The notes: a model not told the origin generated them from the letters alone. Positions 9,546 through 20,500 are shown, counted from the first letter of the stretch. The stretch is 64,000 nucleotides of DNA from CBDCTM01 sp965222005 (GCA_965222005.1 OZ244935.1:1798001-1862000), one strand, 5' to 3'. Translations and numbers: made by a program.

Positions 9546-10418
9546 CTATTGTGTATAAATCTTAACGTTGTTTCTTCTGATTTCGCGTTCATAGATTTCC
9601 TCTTTCTTGTCATCCAGCAATTTGATCTTTCGTTGGTGAATGATGAGGCGCGAAATTTGATCTTCTACATAACCCAGCGGAGCCTGGTTGCCAGCCGCTT
9701 TGACTTCAAAAACTTTTGCGAAATACAGACTGCTGTCGGCACTAAAGGTATGGCTTTTTCCGGCGGTCAGATCATTGTTCTTCAGCTGGCCAGGCGGTAT
9801 AAGAGCCATTATCTCATCGCGTTTGTACCAGCTACTGTCTTTGAGCATGTAAATGTCGGCAAAGTGGCTACAGTATTCCAGCATATTTTTGAAAGCTTCT
9901 TCGCTATCGTCTTCCCACCACTTTTTAAATTCTTCCTGCTCGGGCGCTTCCAGGGGAAACTTGATAAAATAACAGCGAACAATGGTATGTTCCAAAGGGA
10001 ATTGCGATTCGTGTTCCCGATAGTATTGATCCAAAAAAGGGCGGCTGACAGTGGAATCCAGCTGAAGCTCAACCAGCAGCTTTTCATAATTGTAGCGAAT
10101 CAAGGAGGCTCTGTAATCCTTTACCAATTGGTCGATGTTGAGATCTTGAGAAATATGTTTTTCAGCTTCATGCATTAGCAGGGTCTCTCTCACCCACCGC
10201 TCTACAAAGGCATTGATGAAGAGCATACTATCGGTGGCTCCTCCGCTTTCGGGGATCATGCCATCCAACTCCGACAGATAAAGCGATTTGCTAAAAACAG
10301 TTGCCAGCAAAGTATCATCCTCTCCTTTGACCTCCTCGATTGGTGAGCAGGCAAAGAGCCAACTGCCAGCAACTGCCAGCATCAGCAATTTGTAAAAAGG
10401 GAGCGTAGCGTTCATCAT
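9546..10418 (-). CDS. Lipoprotein of the PPIase/SurA cluster
   Basis: A 290-residue lipoprotein: signal core LLMLAVAGSWLFAC with Cys in a lipobox (LFAC), then a mainly helical charged domain (VERWVRETLLMHEAEKH, LEHTIVRCYFIKF). The ATG at 10416-10418 overlaps the TGA of the upstream PPIase gene (ATGA), so translation is probably coupled; a longer frame from 10487 would only reread the end of that gene. Its fold resembles the SurA N-region without a parvulin domain, and its position between two PPIases suggests a partner in outer-membrane protein folding. That role is inferred from context. Confidence 0.85.
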   Translation of the reverse strand: MMNATLPFYKLLMLAVAGSWLFACSPIEEVKGEDDTLLATVFSKSLYLSELDGMIPESGGATDSMLFINAFVERWVRETLLMHEAEKHISQDLNIDQLVKDYRASLIRYNYEKLLVELQLDSTVSRPFLDQYYREHESQFPLEHTIVRCYFIKFPLEAPEQEEFKKWWEDDSEEAFKNMLEYCSHFADIYMLKDSSWYKRDEIMALIPPGQLKNNDLTAGKSHTFSADSSLYFAKVFEVKAAGNQAPLGYVEDQISRLIIHQRKIKLLDDKKEEIYEREIRRNNVKIYTQ

Positions 10419-12400
10419 TTGATCAGACTGTCGAGTACTCGCTGGTTTATTTTTACCGTATAACTTTTCATCAGCTCCGCTATCCATTTCTTTTCCAGAT
10501 GATCCTGATAATTGGCAATGATAAATCCGCGCGCTTCGCTCAACGTCTTTTGGGCGGGTGGCATGATCTTCTCAATTTTCAAAAACTTAAGCGACCCATT
10601 TTTTTCATTGGTAGTTGTTTTCGACATTGCCCCTGCCTTCCAATCCATGCTGGCCAGTACGTGATCCTTTTTCCGATCCCCGGCAGGCTTTTCCTCCAGC
10701 TGATCCTGTACAGCCACTATTTTGTTCTTTTTATTGAACTTTTCAAGTACTTTTTCAGCACTTTCTTTTTTCGCACATTTCCGGATTTTATCAATTTGCC
10801 CGGCCCCTTCCTTTTTCACGGTAAAGGCTTTGATCGCTGCCCGTTCGCCCCACATATAGTCATTGCGATGAAGCGCATGAAACTGCGCCAGCCCGGCGCT
10901 ATCCTGCGATGCCTTGTCCCACACCAGATTTTTGGTGGCTTCGAAGAGAAGAATTCCTTCCTCATATTCGCGCATCAGGGATTTAAATTCGGGATACTTT
11001 TTCTCCAAATTATTTTCTTCAAATTTGATGCAGCTTTCATCCACAAATTCTTCAAATAATTTGCGGCCAATCACTTTGGGGTCTGTGTTCTTGCCCGCCC
11101 GGAGGCGAGTGCGGGCAGCTCGCTGGCAATATGCTTCCAGTTGGTCAACGGTATAATTGGTCGTGCCGCCAAGTGTAAATAATGCGTCCTTATCGATGTC
11201 AGGAGAAGGCCGCCATTTGGGCGACAAAAAATCCGGATCAAGGCTATCGATGAATGCTGCCAATACCCCTCTGTGCAGGGTATAGTGATTTTCTTTTTTG
11301 ATGCGCTTCACCATCGCCTGTTTGGCCAATTGGTAGCGACTGTCCCGTTGTACCTTGGGCTGAAGGCGGCGTTTGGTCAGATCATAAGGCTCCAAAGCCT
11401 TGCGATTGGTGCGCTTGATGATATGCCAGCCTACCGATGTTTTCACAGGCTCGCTAATGTCACCATCTTTTTTCAAAGCAAAAGCGGCATCCTCAAAGTT
11501 TCGCTCATAGCGATTGATGCCAAAGTAGCCAATGCTTCCCCCTTTAGCTGCGCTGGCTTTATCCTGTGAATGCGCACGCGCCAGCGTGGCAAAATCAGCA
11601 CCAGCACGGAGTTGCTTATAGAGCGAATCGATTTTTGCTTTTGAAGCAGCATTATTGGCGCCCCGCTTATCCACCCGGATCAAAATATGCGCCGCTTCCA
11701 TCTCGCCGCGGGCTGGCCGCTCTCCATTCACTTTCACCAGGTGGTAGCCCGCCCGGCTGCGAACAGGCTCACTGACCTGCCCGGCCCGTAGCTTGTAGGC
11801 GGCGCTTTCGAGGGCGTAAAAACCATCTGGCAGCATAGCTGTGACAAAGCCCAATCGGCCGCCTTGCTTATTGGTTGCACGATCTTCAGAGAGGATTGCG
11901 GCTACCTCTTCAAAGGTTTTGCCCTGGTCCATCAGCTTGATGGCTGATTGTATCTTATTGTAGGCCGCCAGCGTATCGGCAGGAGTGGGATTGGCCTTCA
12001 GGCCGACCATGATGTGGCTGATGTCAACATCCTTGCGGCTGCGGTCATAGGCTTCCTTCACCAGGCGTTCGGTCACCTCCTTGTCCACCAAATAGGAGTC
12101 GGCCAATTGCTTGCGGTAGCCTGCCAATTCGCGGATGAGCGCAGGGATGGTATCCAATTGCATATCTTTGGCGCGCTGGACTTTGAGCTTGAATTTGGTG
12201 TACAGATTGAGGTATTCCTCTACTGATTCTCGCGAATAGTCAGCTTTTTGGCCATTGGTTTTGGCATAAATGTATTTGAACTCTGACACATGCACGGGAT
12301 TTCCCTCCACCGTGAAGAGCACGGGGTCTTTCTTTTGAGCAATGCCTTTAGGAAGGCCAATAGACAGCATCAGCAATATAATGAACAAGCGAATCATCAT
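10415..12400 (-). CDS. Periplasmic parvulin-type peptidyl-prolyl isomerase
   Basis: A 661-residue exported PPIase. A signal peptide (LFIILLMLSIGLPKGIAQ) is followed by a helical N-domain (DPVLFTVEGNPVHVSEF), then two parvulin domains: about 120-225 (DISHIMVGLK, GGRLGFVTAMLPDGFY, AGYHLVKVNG) and about 230-335 (EAAHILIRVD, GGSIGYFGINRYERNFE, VGWHIIKR). The long C-terminal half is helical with no clear domain. It heads the lipoprotein-SurA cluster and overlaps the next gene by 4 bases. An unusual GC-rich, arginine-rich stretch (AARTRLRAGKN) is encoded by a small inverted repeat at 11092-11117. Confidence 0.9.
   Translation of the reverse strand: MMIRLFIILLMLSIGLPKGIAQKKDPVLFTVEGNPVHVSEFKYIYAKTNGQKADYSRESVEEYLNLYTKFKLKVQRAKDMQLDTIPALIRELAGYRKQLADSYLVDKEVTERLVKEAYDRSRKDVDISHIMVGLKANPTPADTLAAYNKIQSAIKLMDQGKTFEEVAAILSEDRATNKQGGRLGFVTAMLPDGFYALESAAYKLRAGQVSEPVRSRAGYHLVKVNGERPARGEMEAAHILIRVDKRGANNAASKAKIDSLYKQLRAGADFATLARAHSQDKASAAKGGSIGYFGINRYERNFEDAAFALKKDGDISEPVKTSVGWHIIKRTNRKALEPYDLTKRRLQPKVQRDSRYQLAKQAMVKRIKKENHYTLHRGVLAAFIDSLDPDFLSPKWRPSPDIDKDALFTLGGTTNYTVDQLEAYCQRAARTRLRAGKNTDPKVIGRKLFEEFVDESCIKFEENNLEKKYPEFKSLMREYEEGILLFEATKNLVWDKASQDSAGLAQFHALHRNDYMWGERAAIKAFTVKKEGAGQIDKIRKCAKKESAEKVLEKFNKKNKIVAVQDQLEEKPAGDRKKDHVLASMDWKAGAMSKTTTNEKNGSLKFLKIEKIMPPAQKTLSEARGFIIANYQDHLEKKWIAELMKSYTVKINQRVLDSLIK
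11092..11117. repeat. GC-rich inverted repeat inside the PPIase gene
   Basis: TGCCCGC (11092-11098) and GCGGGCA (11111-11117) frame a 12-base loop inside the coding sequence and encode a basic stretch unlike the surrounding protein. It may be an inserted palindromic repeat; only one copy was seen in the window. Confidence 0.35.
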
Positions 12401-12480
12401 CAGACTATATATTTTGTGAATAGAAATATCGTTTTTGACGAAATAAATATTTTCTCAAAAACATGCAAAATTAGCAATTT

Positions 12481-12488
12481 CAAAGTTA
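12481..12488 (-). promoter_or_regulatory. Candidate -7 box before the PPIase cluster
   Basis: Read on the minus strand this is TAACTTTG, matching TAnnTTTG, 80 bases before the PPIase ATG. A second match, TAATTTTG, lies at 12466-12473. Neither has a clear -33 partner. The 148-base gap after murF-alr makes a separate promoter reasonable. Confidence 0.3.
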
Positions 12489-12548
12489 CAGGCGAAAGGG
12501 AAGTGCGTTTGATTATTGAAATCAGCAAATTTCCAGACATGCCCTCTC

Positions 12549-15029
12549 TCAGGACTCCTTGAAATATACCCGCCTCACCCGTGAAGATATAGTTGTAAAT
12601 ACTTCATAGGGAATCGTGTGGAGGCAATCGGCCAATACCTGTACGGGCTGCTCAGGCCCAAAAATCACGACCTCGTCGCCCTCCTGGGCCTGCGGGATCT
12701 GAGTCAAATCAATCATACACATATCCATGCACACATTACCAACTATGGGTGCAGCCTGGCCATGCACCATCAAATGAAAGGCTCCTTGACCGGCCCTGCG
12801 TAGCAGCCCATCTGCATAGCCAATACTCACCGTACCAATGCGCGCCGGCTGATCCACTTGGCCAAAGCGACCGTAGCCTACGGTATCTTGAGCCTTTAGC
12901 TGTTTGATCTGAGAGATACTGGCCGTAAGCCGTAAGACACTTTGTAGCCGATTCTGAATTGACCCGCTACTATCAATGCCGTACAGGCCAATGCCCAACC
13001 GCACCATATCCATCTGATAGTCCGGAAACCGGATAATGCCCGCTGAATTGAGGATATGCCTTAGCGGGTGGATGTTAAGTGCCGTGCATAGGCGCCTGTA
13101 CATGTTTTCAAAGCGCGCTATCTGTTGCAGACTAAAAGCATCATGTTCTGCCGATTCGCTGGCTGAAAGGTGCGAAAACACTGACTTTACCTCCAGCTGT
13201 GGATGTGCGCCAAGCAGCTCAATAAGCTCCTTCAAGTGCTTCTCTTCAAACCCCAGCCGATGCATGCCGGTATCCAGTTTTATGTGAATCTTTGCTCCTT
13301 TGCCGGGCGGCAGGGCAGCCAATAGTTGCTGCAAAAGTGACAGGCTATAAATCTCTGGCTCGAGCTCATACCGGAACATGGATTCAAAGGTAGCCGCTTC
13401 CGGATTGAGTACCAGAATGGGGAGCTGGATACCCGCTTCGCGCAGCTCAACCCCTTCATCGGCATAGGCTACTGACAAATAGTCAAGCTGTAAAAATTCC
13501 AGCAGCCTTGCTACCTGTACACTACCACTTCCGTAGGCTGCCGCCTTTACCATCACCATAAGAAGCGTACTGGATCGCAAATATTCACTGTACACATTGA
13601 GGTTGTGAGTGAGGGCATCGAGTTTGACTTCCAGGCGGGTTTTGTGGACACGCATCAGCAGGCGATTGGCGATGCGCTCAAATTCAAACTGGCGGGCTCC
13701 TTTTAACAGCACCACAGTCTGATGGAAATCATCGATGGATAGTTGTTGGAGGTACTGGGTGGTGGTGTGGAAAAAGGAGGCCTTGATACTGGCAGGCAGG
13801 TATTTATCAATATGTCCAACAGCCTCACCGATCCCGATGAGTTGGCTGATGTTTTTTTCGGCCAGCAATTCAGCCACTCTTTGATACAGACTATCCTGTG
13901 GCAATCCGCTTTGGAGAATATCGGAAAGGATGAGACAGCGTTGGCGCTGATGACTGTGTTGATCCAAAAAATCAAGGGCGATTTGCAAAGCATGGAGATC
14001 GGAATTGTAGCTGTCATTAATGATGCTGCAACCATTGGCCCCTGCCTTGAGTTCCAGCCGCATAGCGATACTTTCGAGCCTGCGCATACGCTGCCGGATC
14101 ACTCCTTCCGAATAATTGAGATGCAGCATCAGCAGGCAGCAATGAAGCGCATTGTGGATGGAAGCGCGATCGTGGTATGGGATAGAGAATGAAAAAGTAC
14201 GATCCTGAAAGCGCGCATTTAGGCGGGTGAAGCCATCGGTGGTCTTCTCAAAAGCCGTGATTTGCAAATCGGCCGGCCTGGCTTCCAATGACCACGATAG
14301 TGGATTCTTGATGGGCAAAGACTGGATATGCCCGGCCACCTTTTCATCATCAGCACTGAAAATCAATGTCTCAGCTTGATGAAAAAGGCTAAGCTTTTCA
14401 AGGATTTTTTGATCCATACTTTCAAAACCTGCATCATGGGCTGGCCCGATATGGGTAAATATGCCAATATCGCAGTGAATAATTGGTGCCAGTCTTTCCA
14501 TTTCGCCAACTGTTGAAATACCCGCTTCAAAGATGGCCAGCTCATCGCCAACTTTCATCTGCCATACCGATAGTGGCACGCCCGTTTGCGAATTGTAGCT
14601 TTTTGGGCTCCGCACCATCTTAAAATCTTCGTGCAGCAGTTGAAAAAGCCACTCTTTTACAATGGTTTTACCGTTGCTACCGGTAATTCCGATAACCGGA
14701 ATGTCAAATTGTCGGCGGTGATGGCGGGCCAAATTTTGCAGGGCCAGAAGGCTGTTCTCCACCCTAAGCAGATTGGCATGTGGTAGCTTGGGGGGCTGTG
14801 TTTTTTGAGAAACAATAAAATTGCGTACTCCTTTGCTGTACACTTCTTCCAGGTAATCATGCCCGTCGTTTCGATTGCCCGGCAGAGCAATGAAGAGCGC
14901 AGTAGCCGGAAATATTACCAGGCGGCTGTCGAGCAGGAGATGCTGAATCGGATGGCTGCTATTGGAAAGCTGCAAAACCTGCCCATCCAGTATCTGACTG
15001 ATTTGTTGGAAGGTATATTGGGTGAGCAT
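12549..15029 (-). CDS. murF-alr: MurF-alanine racemase bifunctional protein
   Basis: Joins two steps of peptidoglycan precursor synthesis: racemisation of L- to D-alanine and addition of D-Ala-D-Ala to UDP-MurNAc-tripeptide. The 826 residues show an N-terminal Mur ligase (about 1-450) with P-loop GITGSNGKTIVKEW (114-127) and the Mur motifs SPKSYNSQTGVPLS and HIGPAHDAGFES. The C-terminal PLP racemase (about 455-826) has the Schiff-base lysine in MVKAAAYGSGS, the HIKLDTGMHRLGF segment, and the second-subunit Tyr in VGYGRFG. This fusion is a known Bacteroidota architecture. The gene follows purD by 11 bases. Confidence 0.95.
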   Translation of the reverse strand: MLTQYTFQQISQILDGQVLQLSNSSHPIQHLLLDSRLVIFPATALFIALPGNRNDGHDYLEEVYSKGVRNFIVSQKTQPPKLPHANLLRVENSLLALQNLARHHRRQFDIPVIGITGSNGKTIVKEWLFQLLHEDFKMVRSPKSYNSQTGVPLSVWQMKVGDELAIFEAGISTVGEMERLAPIIHCDIGIFTHIGPAHDAGFESMDQKILEKLSLFHQAETLIFSADDEKVAGHIQSLPIKNPLSWSLEARPADLQITAFEKTTDGFTRLNARFQDRTFSFSIPYHDRASIHNALHCCLLMLHLNYSEGVIRQRMRRLESIAMRLELKAGANGCSIINDSYNSDLHALQIALDFLDQHSHQRQRCLILSDILQSGLPQDSLYQRVAELLAEKNISQLIGIGEAVGHIDKYLPASIKASFFHTTTQYLQQLSIDDFHQTVVLLKGARQFEFERIANRLLMRVHKTRLEVKLDALTHNLNVYSEYLRSSTLLMVMVKAAAYGSGSVQVARLLEFLQLDYLSVAYADEGVELREAGIQLPILVLNPEAATFESMFRYELEPEIYSLSLLQQLLAALPPGKGAKIHIKLDTGMHRLGFEEKHLKELIELLGAHPQLEVKSVFSHLSASESAEHDAFSLQQIARFENMYRRLCTALNIHPLRHILNSAGIIRFPDYQMDMVRLGIGLYGIDSSGSIQNRLQSVLRLTASISQIKQLKAQDTVGYGRFGQVDQPARIGTVSIGYADGLLRRAGQGAFHLMVHGQAAPIVGNVCMDMCMIDLTQIPQAQEGDEVVIFGPEQPVQVLADCLHTIPYEVFTTISSRVRRVYFKES

Positions 15030-15040
15030 ATTGGCAAAAA

Positions 15041-16312
15041 TTACTGAAGATCAAAACCAATGTCCTTTCGGAAATATTTTCCTTCAAAGGCGATCTTATC
15101 CGCATTGCTCTTTGAAGTACTCAGCGCCGCAGCCAGGCTGCTGCCATAGGAGGTGATTGCCATTACCCGGCCACCATTGGTGACCAAATGGCCGCCCTGT
15201 TGTTTGCTGCCTGCATGAAACACGGTGCTGTCTTGTATCTGTGGCAGGCCACTGATCGTTTTGCCTTTCTGGTAGGCTTGCGGATATCCCCCTGAAACCA
15301 GTACGATAGTAGTAGCAAAACGGGGATCTTGCTGAATATGGACCTCCTCAAGTGTACCATTGGCTGTGGCCATGAACAACTCGACCAGGTCGTTTTGGAG
15401 GCGTGGTAACACCACTTCTGTTTCCGGGTCGCCCATGCGGCAGTTGTATTCTATTACATAGGGGTCGTTGTTCACTTTAATAAGGCCCAGGAAAATAAAG
15501 CCCTGATAGTCGATTCCTCTTTTTTGCAATCCCTCAATAGTGGGCTTTACGATCCGCTTTTCCACCTTTTTCATCAGTAGGTCGTCCACAAATGGCACCG
15601 GCGATACAGCTCCCATGCCGCCTGTATTGAGGCCGGTATCGCCTTCGCCGATACGCTTGTAGTCTTTTGCCACCGGCAGTATTTGGTAACTTTTGCCATC
15701 GGTAAGTACAAATACCGAAAATTCGATTCCGTCCAAAAACTGCTCGATGACGACCTTGCTGCTGGCTTCGCCAAATTTGCCGCCGAGCATAGCGCTCAAC
15801 TCCTGTTGCGCCTCTGCAATATCTGCACAAATCACCACTCCTTTACCGGCCGCCAGTCCATCCGCTTTGAGTACAATGGGGGGGGGCTGGGTAGCAATAT
15901 AGGCGAGGCCTTGTTCCAGCTCATCGGCACTAAACTCCCTATAGGCTGCGGTGGGAATGCCCTGCTCTTGCATAAATTGCTTGGCGAAGGCTTTGCTCCC
16001 CTCGAGCATGGCTCCTTGAGCACCCGGACCAATAACGATCAGCTTTTGCAGCAGCGAATTCGCTTTGCAAAAGTCAGCAATACCGCGCACCAGCGGTTCT
16101 TCCGGGCCCACTACCAGCATACCAATCCTGTAAGCCAGTACTGCCTTTTTGATGGCTTCGAAGTTATTGGGGCTCAAGGGCAAATTGGTGCCGCAGGCGT
16201 CCGTACCCGAATTCCCCGGAGCTATGAAAAGCTGTGAACAATGAGGGCTTTGGCTCAGTTTCCAGGCAAATGCGTGCTCCCTGCCGCCACTGCCCAGCAA
16301 AAGAATATTCAT
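15041..16312 (-). CDS. purD: Phosphoribosylamine-glycine ligase
   Basis: Second step of de novo purine synthesis: joins glycine to phosphoribosylamine with ATP. The 423 residues begin with the family signature MNILLLGSGGREHAFAWKL, then VVGPEEPLVRGIADF, the ATP-grasp core PPPIVLKADGLAAGKGVVI, and GFIFLGLI with EYNCRMGDPETEV in the metal/ATP site. Length is normal. A nine-base G run (plus strand 15878-15886) lies in the codons for the PPP before the ATP-grasp motif; the frame is intact through it. It appears to head a minus-strand run with murF-alr. Confidence 0.97.
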   Translation of the reverse strand: MNILLLGSGGREHAFAWKLSQSPHCSQLFIAPGNSGTDACGTNLPLSPNNFEAIKKAVLAYRIGMLVVGPEEPLVRGIADFCKANSLLQKLIVIGPGAQGAMLEGSKAFAKQFMQEQGIPTAAYREFSADELEQGLAYIATQPPPIVLKADGLAAGKGVVICADIAEAQQELSAMLGGKFGEASSKVVIEQFLDGIEFSVFVLTDGKSYQILPVAKDYKRIGEGDTGLNTGGMGAVSPVPFVDDLLMKKVEKRIVKPTIEGLQKRGIDYQGFIFLGLIKVNNDPYVIEYNCRMGDPETEVVLPRLQNDLVELFMATANGTLEEVHIQQDPRFATTIVLVSGGYPQAYQKGKTISGLPQIQDSTVFHAGSKQQGGHLVTNGGRVMAITSYGSSLAAALSTSKSNADKIAFEGKYFRKDIGFDLQ

Positions 16313-16628
16313 GCTATATGGAGGGTTTGGTTTGTGGGCAAAGATAGGAATTTGCAGATTAGGGTTTTACGATGAACGGACAACGGTTTTCGCAGCGGAA
16401 ATGCTGTAAGGCGGACTTGCCTGGTTGACAGAGGGCTCGGGCAGCTGTGGAATGATCAATAAGCTATTTTCGGGGCGCTGTTCAAGTTTCTGCTACGATG
16501 AGATGGAGAATTTATTGATGATTTTGACTTTTGAGCTATATGTACTGGCTATGAGCAGAGATGGATCGATGCGATTCGCCGTTTTATAAATTTTTGTACC
16601 TTCGCTTTCTTGTTTCAAAGCATTCGCC
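16313..16628. other. Intergenic region between purD and ruvA
   Basis: These 316 bases separate divergent genes and must hold both promoters. A variant -7 box, TACCTTCG (16597-16604), ends 24 bases before the ruvA ATG. No stable hairpin, tRNA or convincing gene was seen; a 45-codon frame starting near 16454 has no recognisable features. Confidence 0.5.
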
Positions 16629-17228
16629 ATGATCACTTACCTCAATGGGCCTATCACCGAAAAGAGCCACACACATATAGTGGTGGAAGCAGGGGGTGTT
16701 GGGTATCATGTGAATATCAGCTTGCATACCTATAGCAAAATCGAGGCATCGGAACGTGTCAGGATTTTGACTCATCTACACATCAAAGAAGACAGTCATA
16801 CGCTTTACGGATTTGCCGAAGAAGCAGAACGGAGCCTTTTTGTGTTGTTGTTATCGGTATCGGGGATCGGACCCAATACGGCGCGGGTGCTTTTATCTAC
16901 TATGGTACCAGAAGAGGTGCGAATGGCAATTATTGGCGAGGATGTGGCGGCATTTAAGAAGGTAAAGGGAGTGGGGCCAAAAACGGCGAAGCGCATTATC
17001 CTTGACCTCAAAGACAAAGTATTGAAGGAGTCGGGTGAGGGCTTGAATATTCCTTTGATGCAGGGCGCTGCGAACAATACTTTTAAGGATGAGGCGTTAT
17101 CAGCATTAGTGGCTCTAGGATTTAACAAAATTCAGGTGCAAAAAACTTTAAATCACGTTTTGAAGCAATCACCAGCCCCGGCTTCAGTAGAAGAACTGAT
17201 CAAATTGGCATTGAAGCAACTGTCGTAA
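16629..17228 (+). CDS. ruvA: Holliday junction branch migration protein RuvA
   Basis: DNA-binding subunit of the RuvAB branch-migration motor, acting in recombination repair. The 199 residues have the OB-fold domain I (MITYLNGPITEKSHTHIVVE, HIKEDSHTLYGFAEEAER), the two helix-hairpin-helix motifs of domain II (LLLSVSGIGPNTARVLLS and FKKVKGVGPKTAKRIILDLK), a short linker, and the C-terminal RuvB-contacting domain III (DEALSALVALGFNKIQVQK). Stands alone, without ruvB or ruvC nearby. Confidence 0.97.
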   Translation: MITYLNGPITEKSHTHIVVEAGGVGYHVNISLHTYSKIEASERVRILTHLHIKEDSHTLYGFAEEAERSLFVLLLSVSGIGPNTARVLLSTMVPEEVRMAIIGEDVAAFKKVKGVGPKTAKRIILDLKDKVLKESGEGLNIPLMQGAANNTFKDEALSALVALGFNKIQVQKTLNHVLKQSPAPASVEELIKLALKQLS

Positions 17229-17283
17229 ACAGGGCTTCAACAAATGCCGATCTCCACATATGTAATTATTGAACATATTAAAG

Positions 17284-17311
17284 GCTTTTTCGTACACTCG
17301 AAAAGCTTTTT
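17284..17311 (+). terminator. Intrinsic terminator after ruvA
   Basis: GCTTTTTCG (17284-17292) pairs with CGAAAAGC (17299-17306), one base bulged, and is followed by TTTTT. It lies 56 bases after the ruvA stop and separates it from sprA. Confidence 0.7.
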
Positions 17312-17521
17312 GGTATATAGCAATTACTTTAAGTACGCCGGAAAATGGATTTGAAGGCCAAACTAAAGTAGCAATTGTTAAAATATGACAACCTGAACAA
17401 AATAAATAAGATTCGCCGTTTATTTCAGGTAGTTAAAATGACAGACCGGATCAAACAAAAACTTTTGCTCTGTGCTGATACCCCGGAATTCAACAAGCAC
17501 AGTGTCCCATGTAAAAGACTT

Positions 17522-20500
17522 ATGAAGGTAAAACATTCTTTACTCAGCATTTTATTCGTAGTTGGATTTCTGACACACTCTTTTGCAACTTTCTCAGGAG
17601 GCGCGAATTTGGAAACCCCCTTTTCCGTTGAATATACCACTACGGAAACGGATACGATACCCCCTCTTCAGGATCGGCAGGGCGATTTTATCAACGACCC
17701 CAATTCCAATCCTTTTGACCTGGACGATCCCAGTGTGATTGACAAAAATGTGGAATACGATCCCGAAACGGGCAATTATATCATCACCGAGCGCATCGGT
17801 GAGGACTATTTCCGCTCGCCCAGCTATATGACTTTCGATGAATACCTGGATTACCGCGCCAAAGAGCAGGAACGCCAGTATTTTCAGGAGCTCTCGGGGG
17901 TAAGCAGCTCTTCCGGAGGTGGTCGCCGCGACCCCATTGAGCAGTTTGATATTAAAAATAGCCTGATCGACCGCCTCTTCGGTGGCTCTACCGTGGATAT
18001 CCGGCCGCAAGGTAATATCGACCTCACCTTTGGCGTAGATTTTCAGCGCGTCCAAAATCCGATCCTCACCATTCGGCAGCAACGCCAGGGAGGTTTTGAT
18101 TTTGATATGAACATTCAGATGAACGTGACCGGCAAAATCGGCGAAAAGCTTAACCTGTCCACCAATTATAATACCCAGGCCACCTTCGATTTCGAAAACC
18201 AAATGAAGTTGCAGTACGATAGCGAGGCCTTCAGTGAGGATGATATTATTAAGACCATCGAGGCAGGCAACGTTAGCTTCCCGCTGCGCAGCTCGCTCAT
18301 CCAGGGCAGCCAAAGCCTGTTTGGCCTCCGCATCGATACCCAGTGGGGCCGCCTGCGGCTCAGTACAGTAGCCTCGCAGCAAAAATCGCGGCGCGAGCAG
18401 CTCCAGATTCAGGGCGGTGCACAGCTCCAGGAGTACGAAGTAACGGCCGATGAATATGACGAAAACCGCCATTTCTTCCTATCTCACTACAATCGGGAAA
18501 CCTTTGAAGGGGCTTTGCAAAACCTGCCGCAGATCAACAGCCTGTTCAAAATCAACCCCAATGAAATACAGGTGTGGGTGACCAACGATCGAAATGAAAC
18601 GGAGGATGTGCGAGATATCCTTGCCATTGCTGACCTCGGAGAGCCGATCCGCGATAAAATGACCAATAGCAATCCCGACAGCTGGGCACCGGCCAATCCG
18701 CGCTTCCGCGACATATTCGGCAGCCGTGCCCTGCCCGATAATGATGCCAATGATATTTACCAGACCCTGCTCAATACGGGAGGTGTGCGTACCATCGATG
18801 GAGCAGTAGCTACCTTGACGGGGCCGCGCTTTGGCTTCCAGCAGTCTCGCGATTTTGAAAAAGTGAGTGCCCGTAAGCTGCGATCCTCTGAATTTACTTA
18901 TCACCCGGAATTGGGTTTTATCTCGGTAAATGTCAATTTGCGCCCTGATCAGGTACTCGCTGTGGCGTATCAATATGATTATAATGGCAGGACCTACAAA
19001 GTCGGCGAATTTGCCAATGACAGTTACGAACCCGATTCGCTAGGGGTACTTTTTGTGAAAATGCTGAAGAGTACTACCCCCCGTATTGACCTGCCCACCT
19101 GGGATCTGATGATGAAAAATGTATATTCCATCGGTGCATTTCAGGTAAGCCAGGAAGATTTTAAGCTCGACATTTTTTATGAAGATCCGGGAGGAGGGCA
19201 AAAGCGCTTTCTGCCCAATACCAATCTATCCGGCCAGCCCTTGTTACGCATTTTTAACCTTGACAATCTCAATGTACAGGGTGATCCCCAGCCCGATGGT
19301 ATCTTCGACTTTGTACCCGGCTTGACGATCAACACTCGTTCCGGCAAGGTGATGTTTCCGGTATTGGAGCCCTTTGGCTCATCCCTGGCCAGGCAGATCG
19401 ATGACCCCAATCTGGCTGCGCAGTACTCCTATCAAATGCTCTACGATTCCACCATCACCCGGGCACGGGAATATCCCGAATTCAATCGATTTACCATAAA
19501 AGGGAGCTACAAATCAAGCGTATCCTCAGAAATTTCGCTGGGGGCTTTCAATCTGCCCCGCGGCTCGGTTCGGGTGCGTGCAGGCGGACAGGAATTGCAG
19601 GAAGGAATTGATTATGAAGTTGATTATAACATTGGACGGGTCAAAATACTCAATGATGCTATTCTCAATTCAGGCCTGCCGGTCAATGTGTCCTTTGAAG
19701 ACAACACCCTTTTTGGCTTTCAAACCAAAACGCTGCTTGGTGTGCGGGCCGATTATGAGGTCAATAAAGATTTCAGTATTGGCGCTACCTACCTGCACCT
19801 CTTTGAGCGGCCCTTTACCCAAAAGGTAAATATCGGCGATGATCCGATCAACAACCGCATTTACGGCCTTGATGTCAATTTGAGTAAGGATGCTCCCTGG
19901 CTTACACGGATAGTGGATGGCATTCCTCTGATACAAACTAAAGAACCTTCCAGTATCTCCTTCCAGGCCGAAGCGGCCTATTTGCAGCCAGGACACTCCC
20001 GGGCCGTCAACCAGGGAAGGACGGATGATGGCAAAGTGGACAAGAGCGGGGTAGTATATCTCGACGATTTTGAAGGTAGCACCAGTAGCTTCGACTTGCG
20101 CACTCCCGCTGCCAGCTGGGTGTTGGCCAGTGTGCCACAAAACGACCATCAAAATAACAATCCCCTCTTTCCCGAATCTCAGTTTATCGATACCACCCTG
20201 TCGGGCGTCAACCGCGCCAAGCTCAATTGGTACCGTATCGATTTGAGTGTAGTCAACAGCCAAAGCAATCCTTATACGGCAGCCATACCGCAGGATGAGG
20301 TATTTCCGAATGTGACTGTCCGGCCGGGTTTTGCCAATAATATCCAATCGCTTGACCTTACTTACTATCCCGATGAGCGTGGGCCCTATAATTTCGACCG
20401 GCCTTTTGAAGCAGGGGCAACCGACTTTTCTGCTGGAGTGCTGGAGAATGGTCGGCTGGCACAGCCACAAACGCGATGGGGTGGTATCATGCGTTCGCTA

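Noticed and set aside
12549..15029. MurF-alanine racemase fusion as an assembly error
   Set aside because: Continuous frame with both complete enzymes; this fusion is a known architecture of the phylum.
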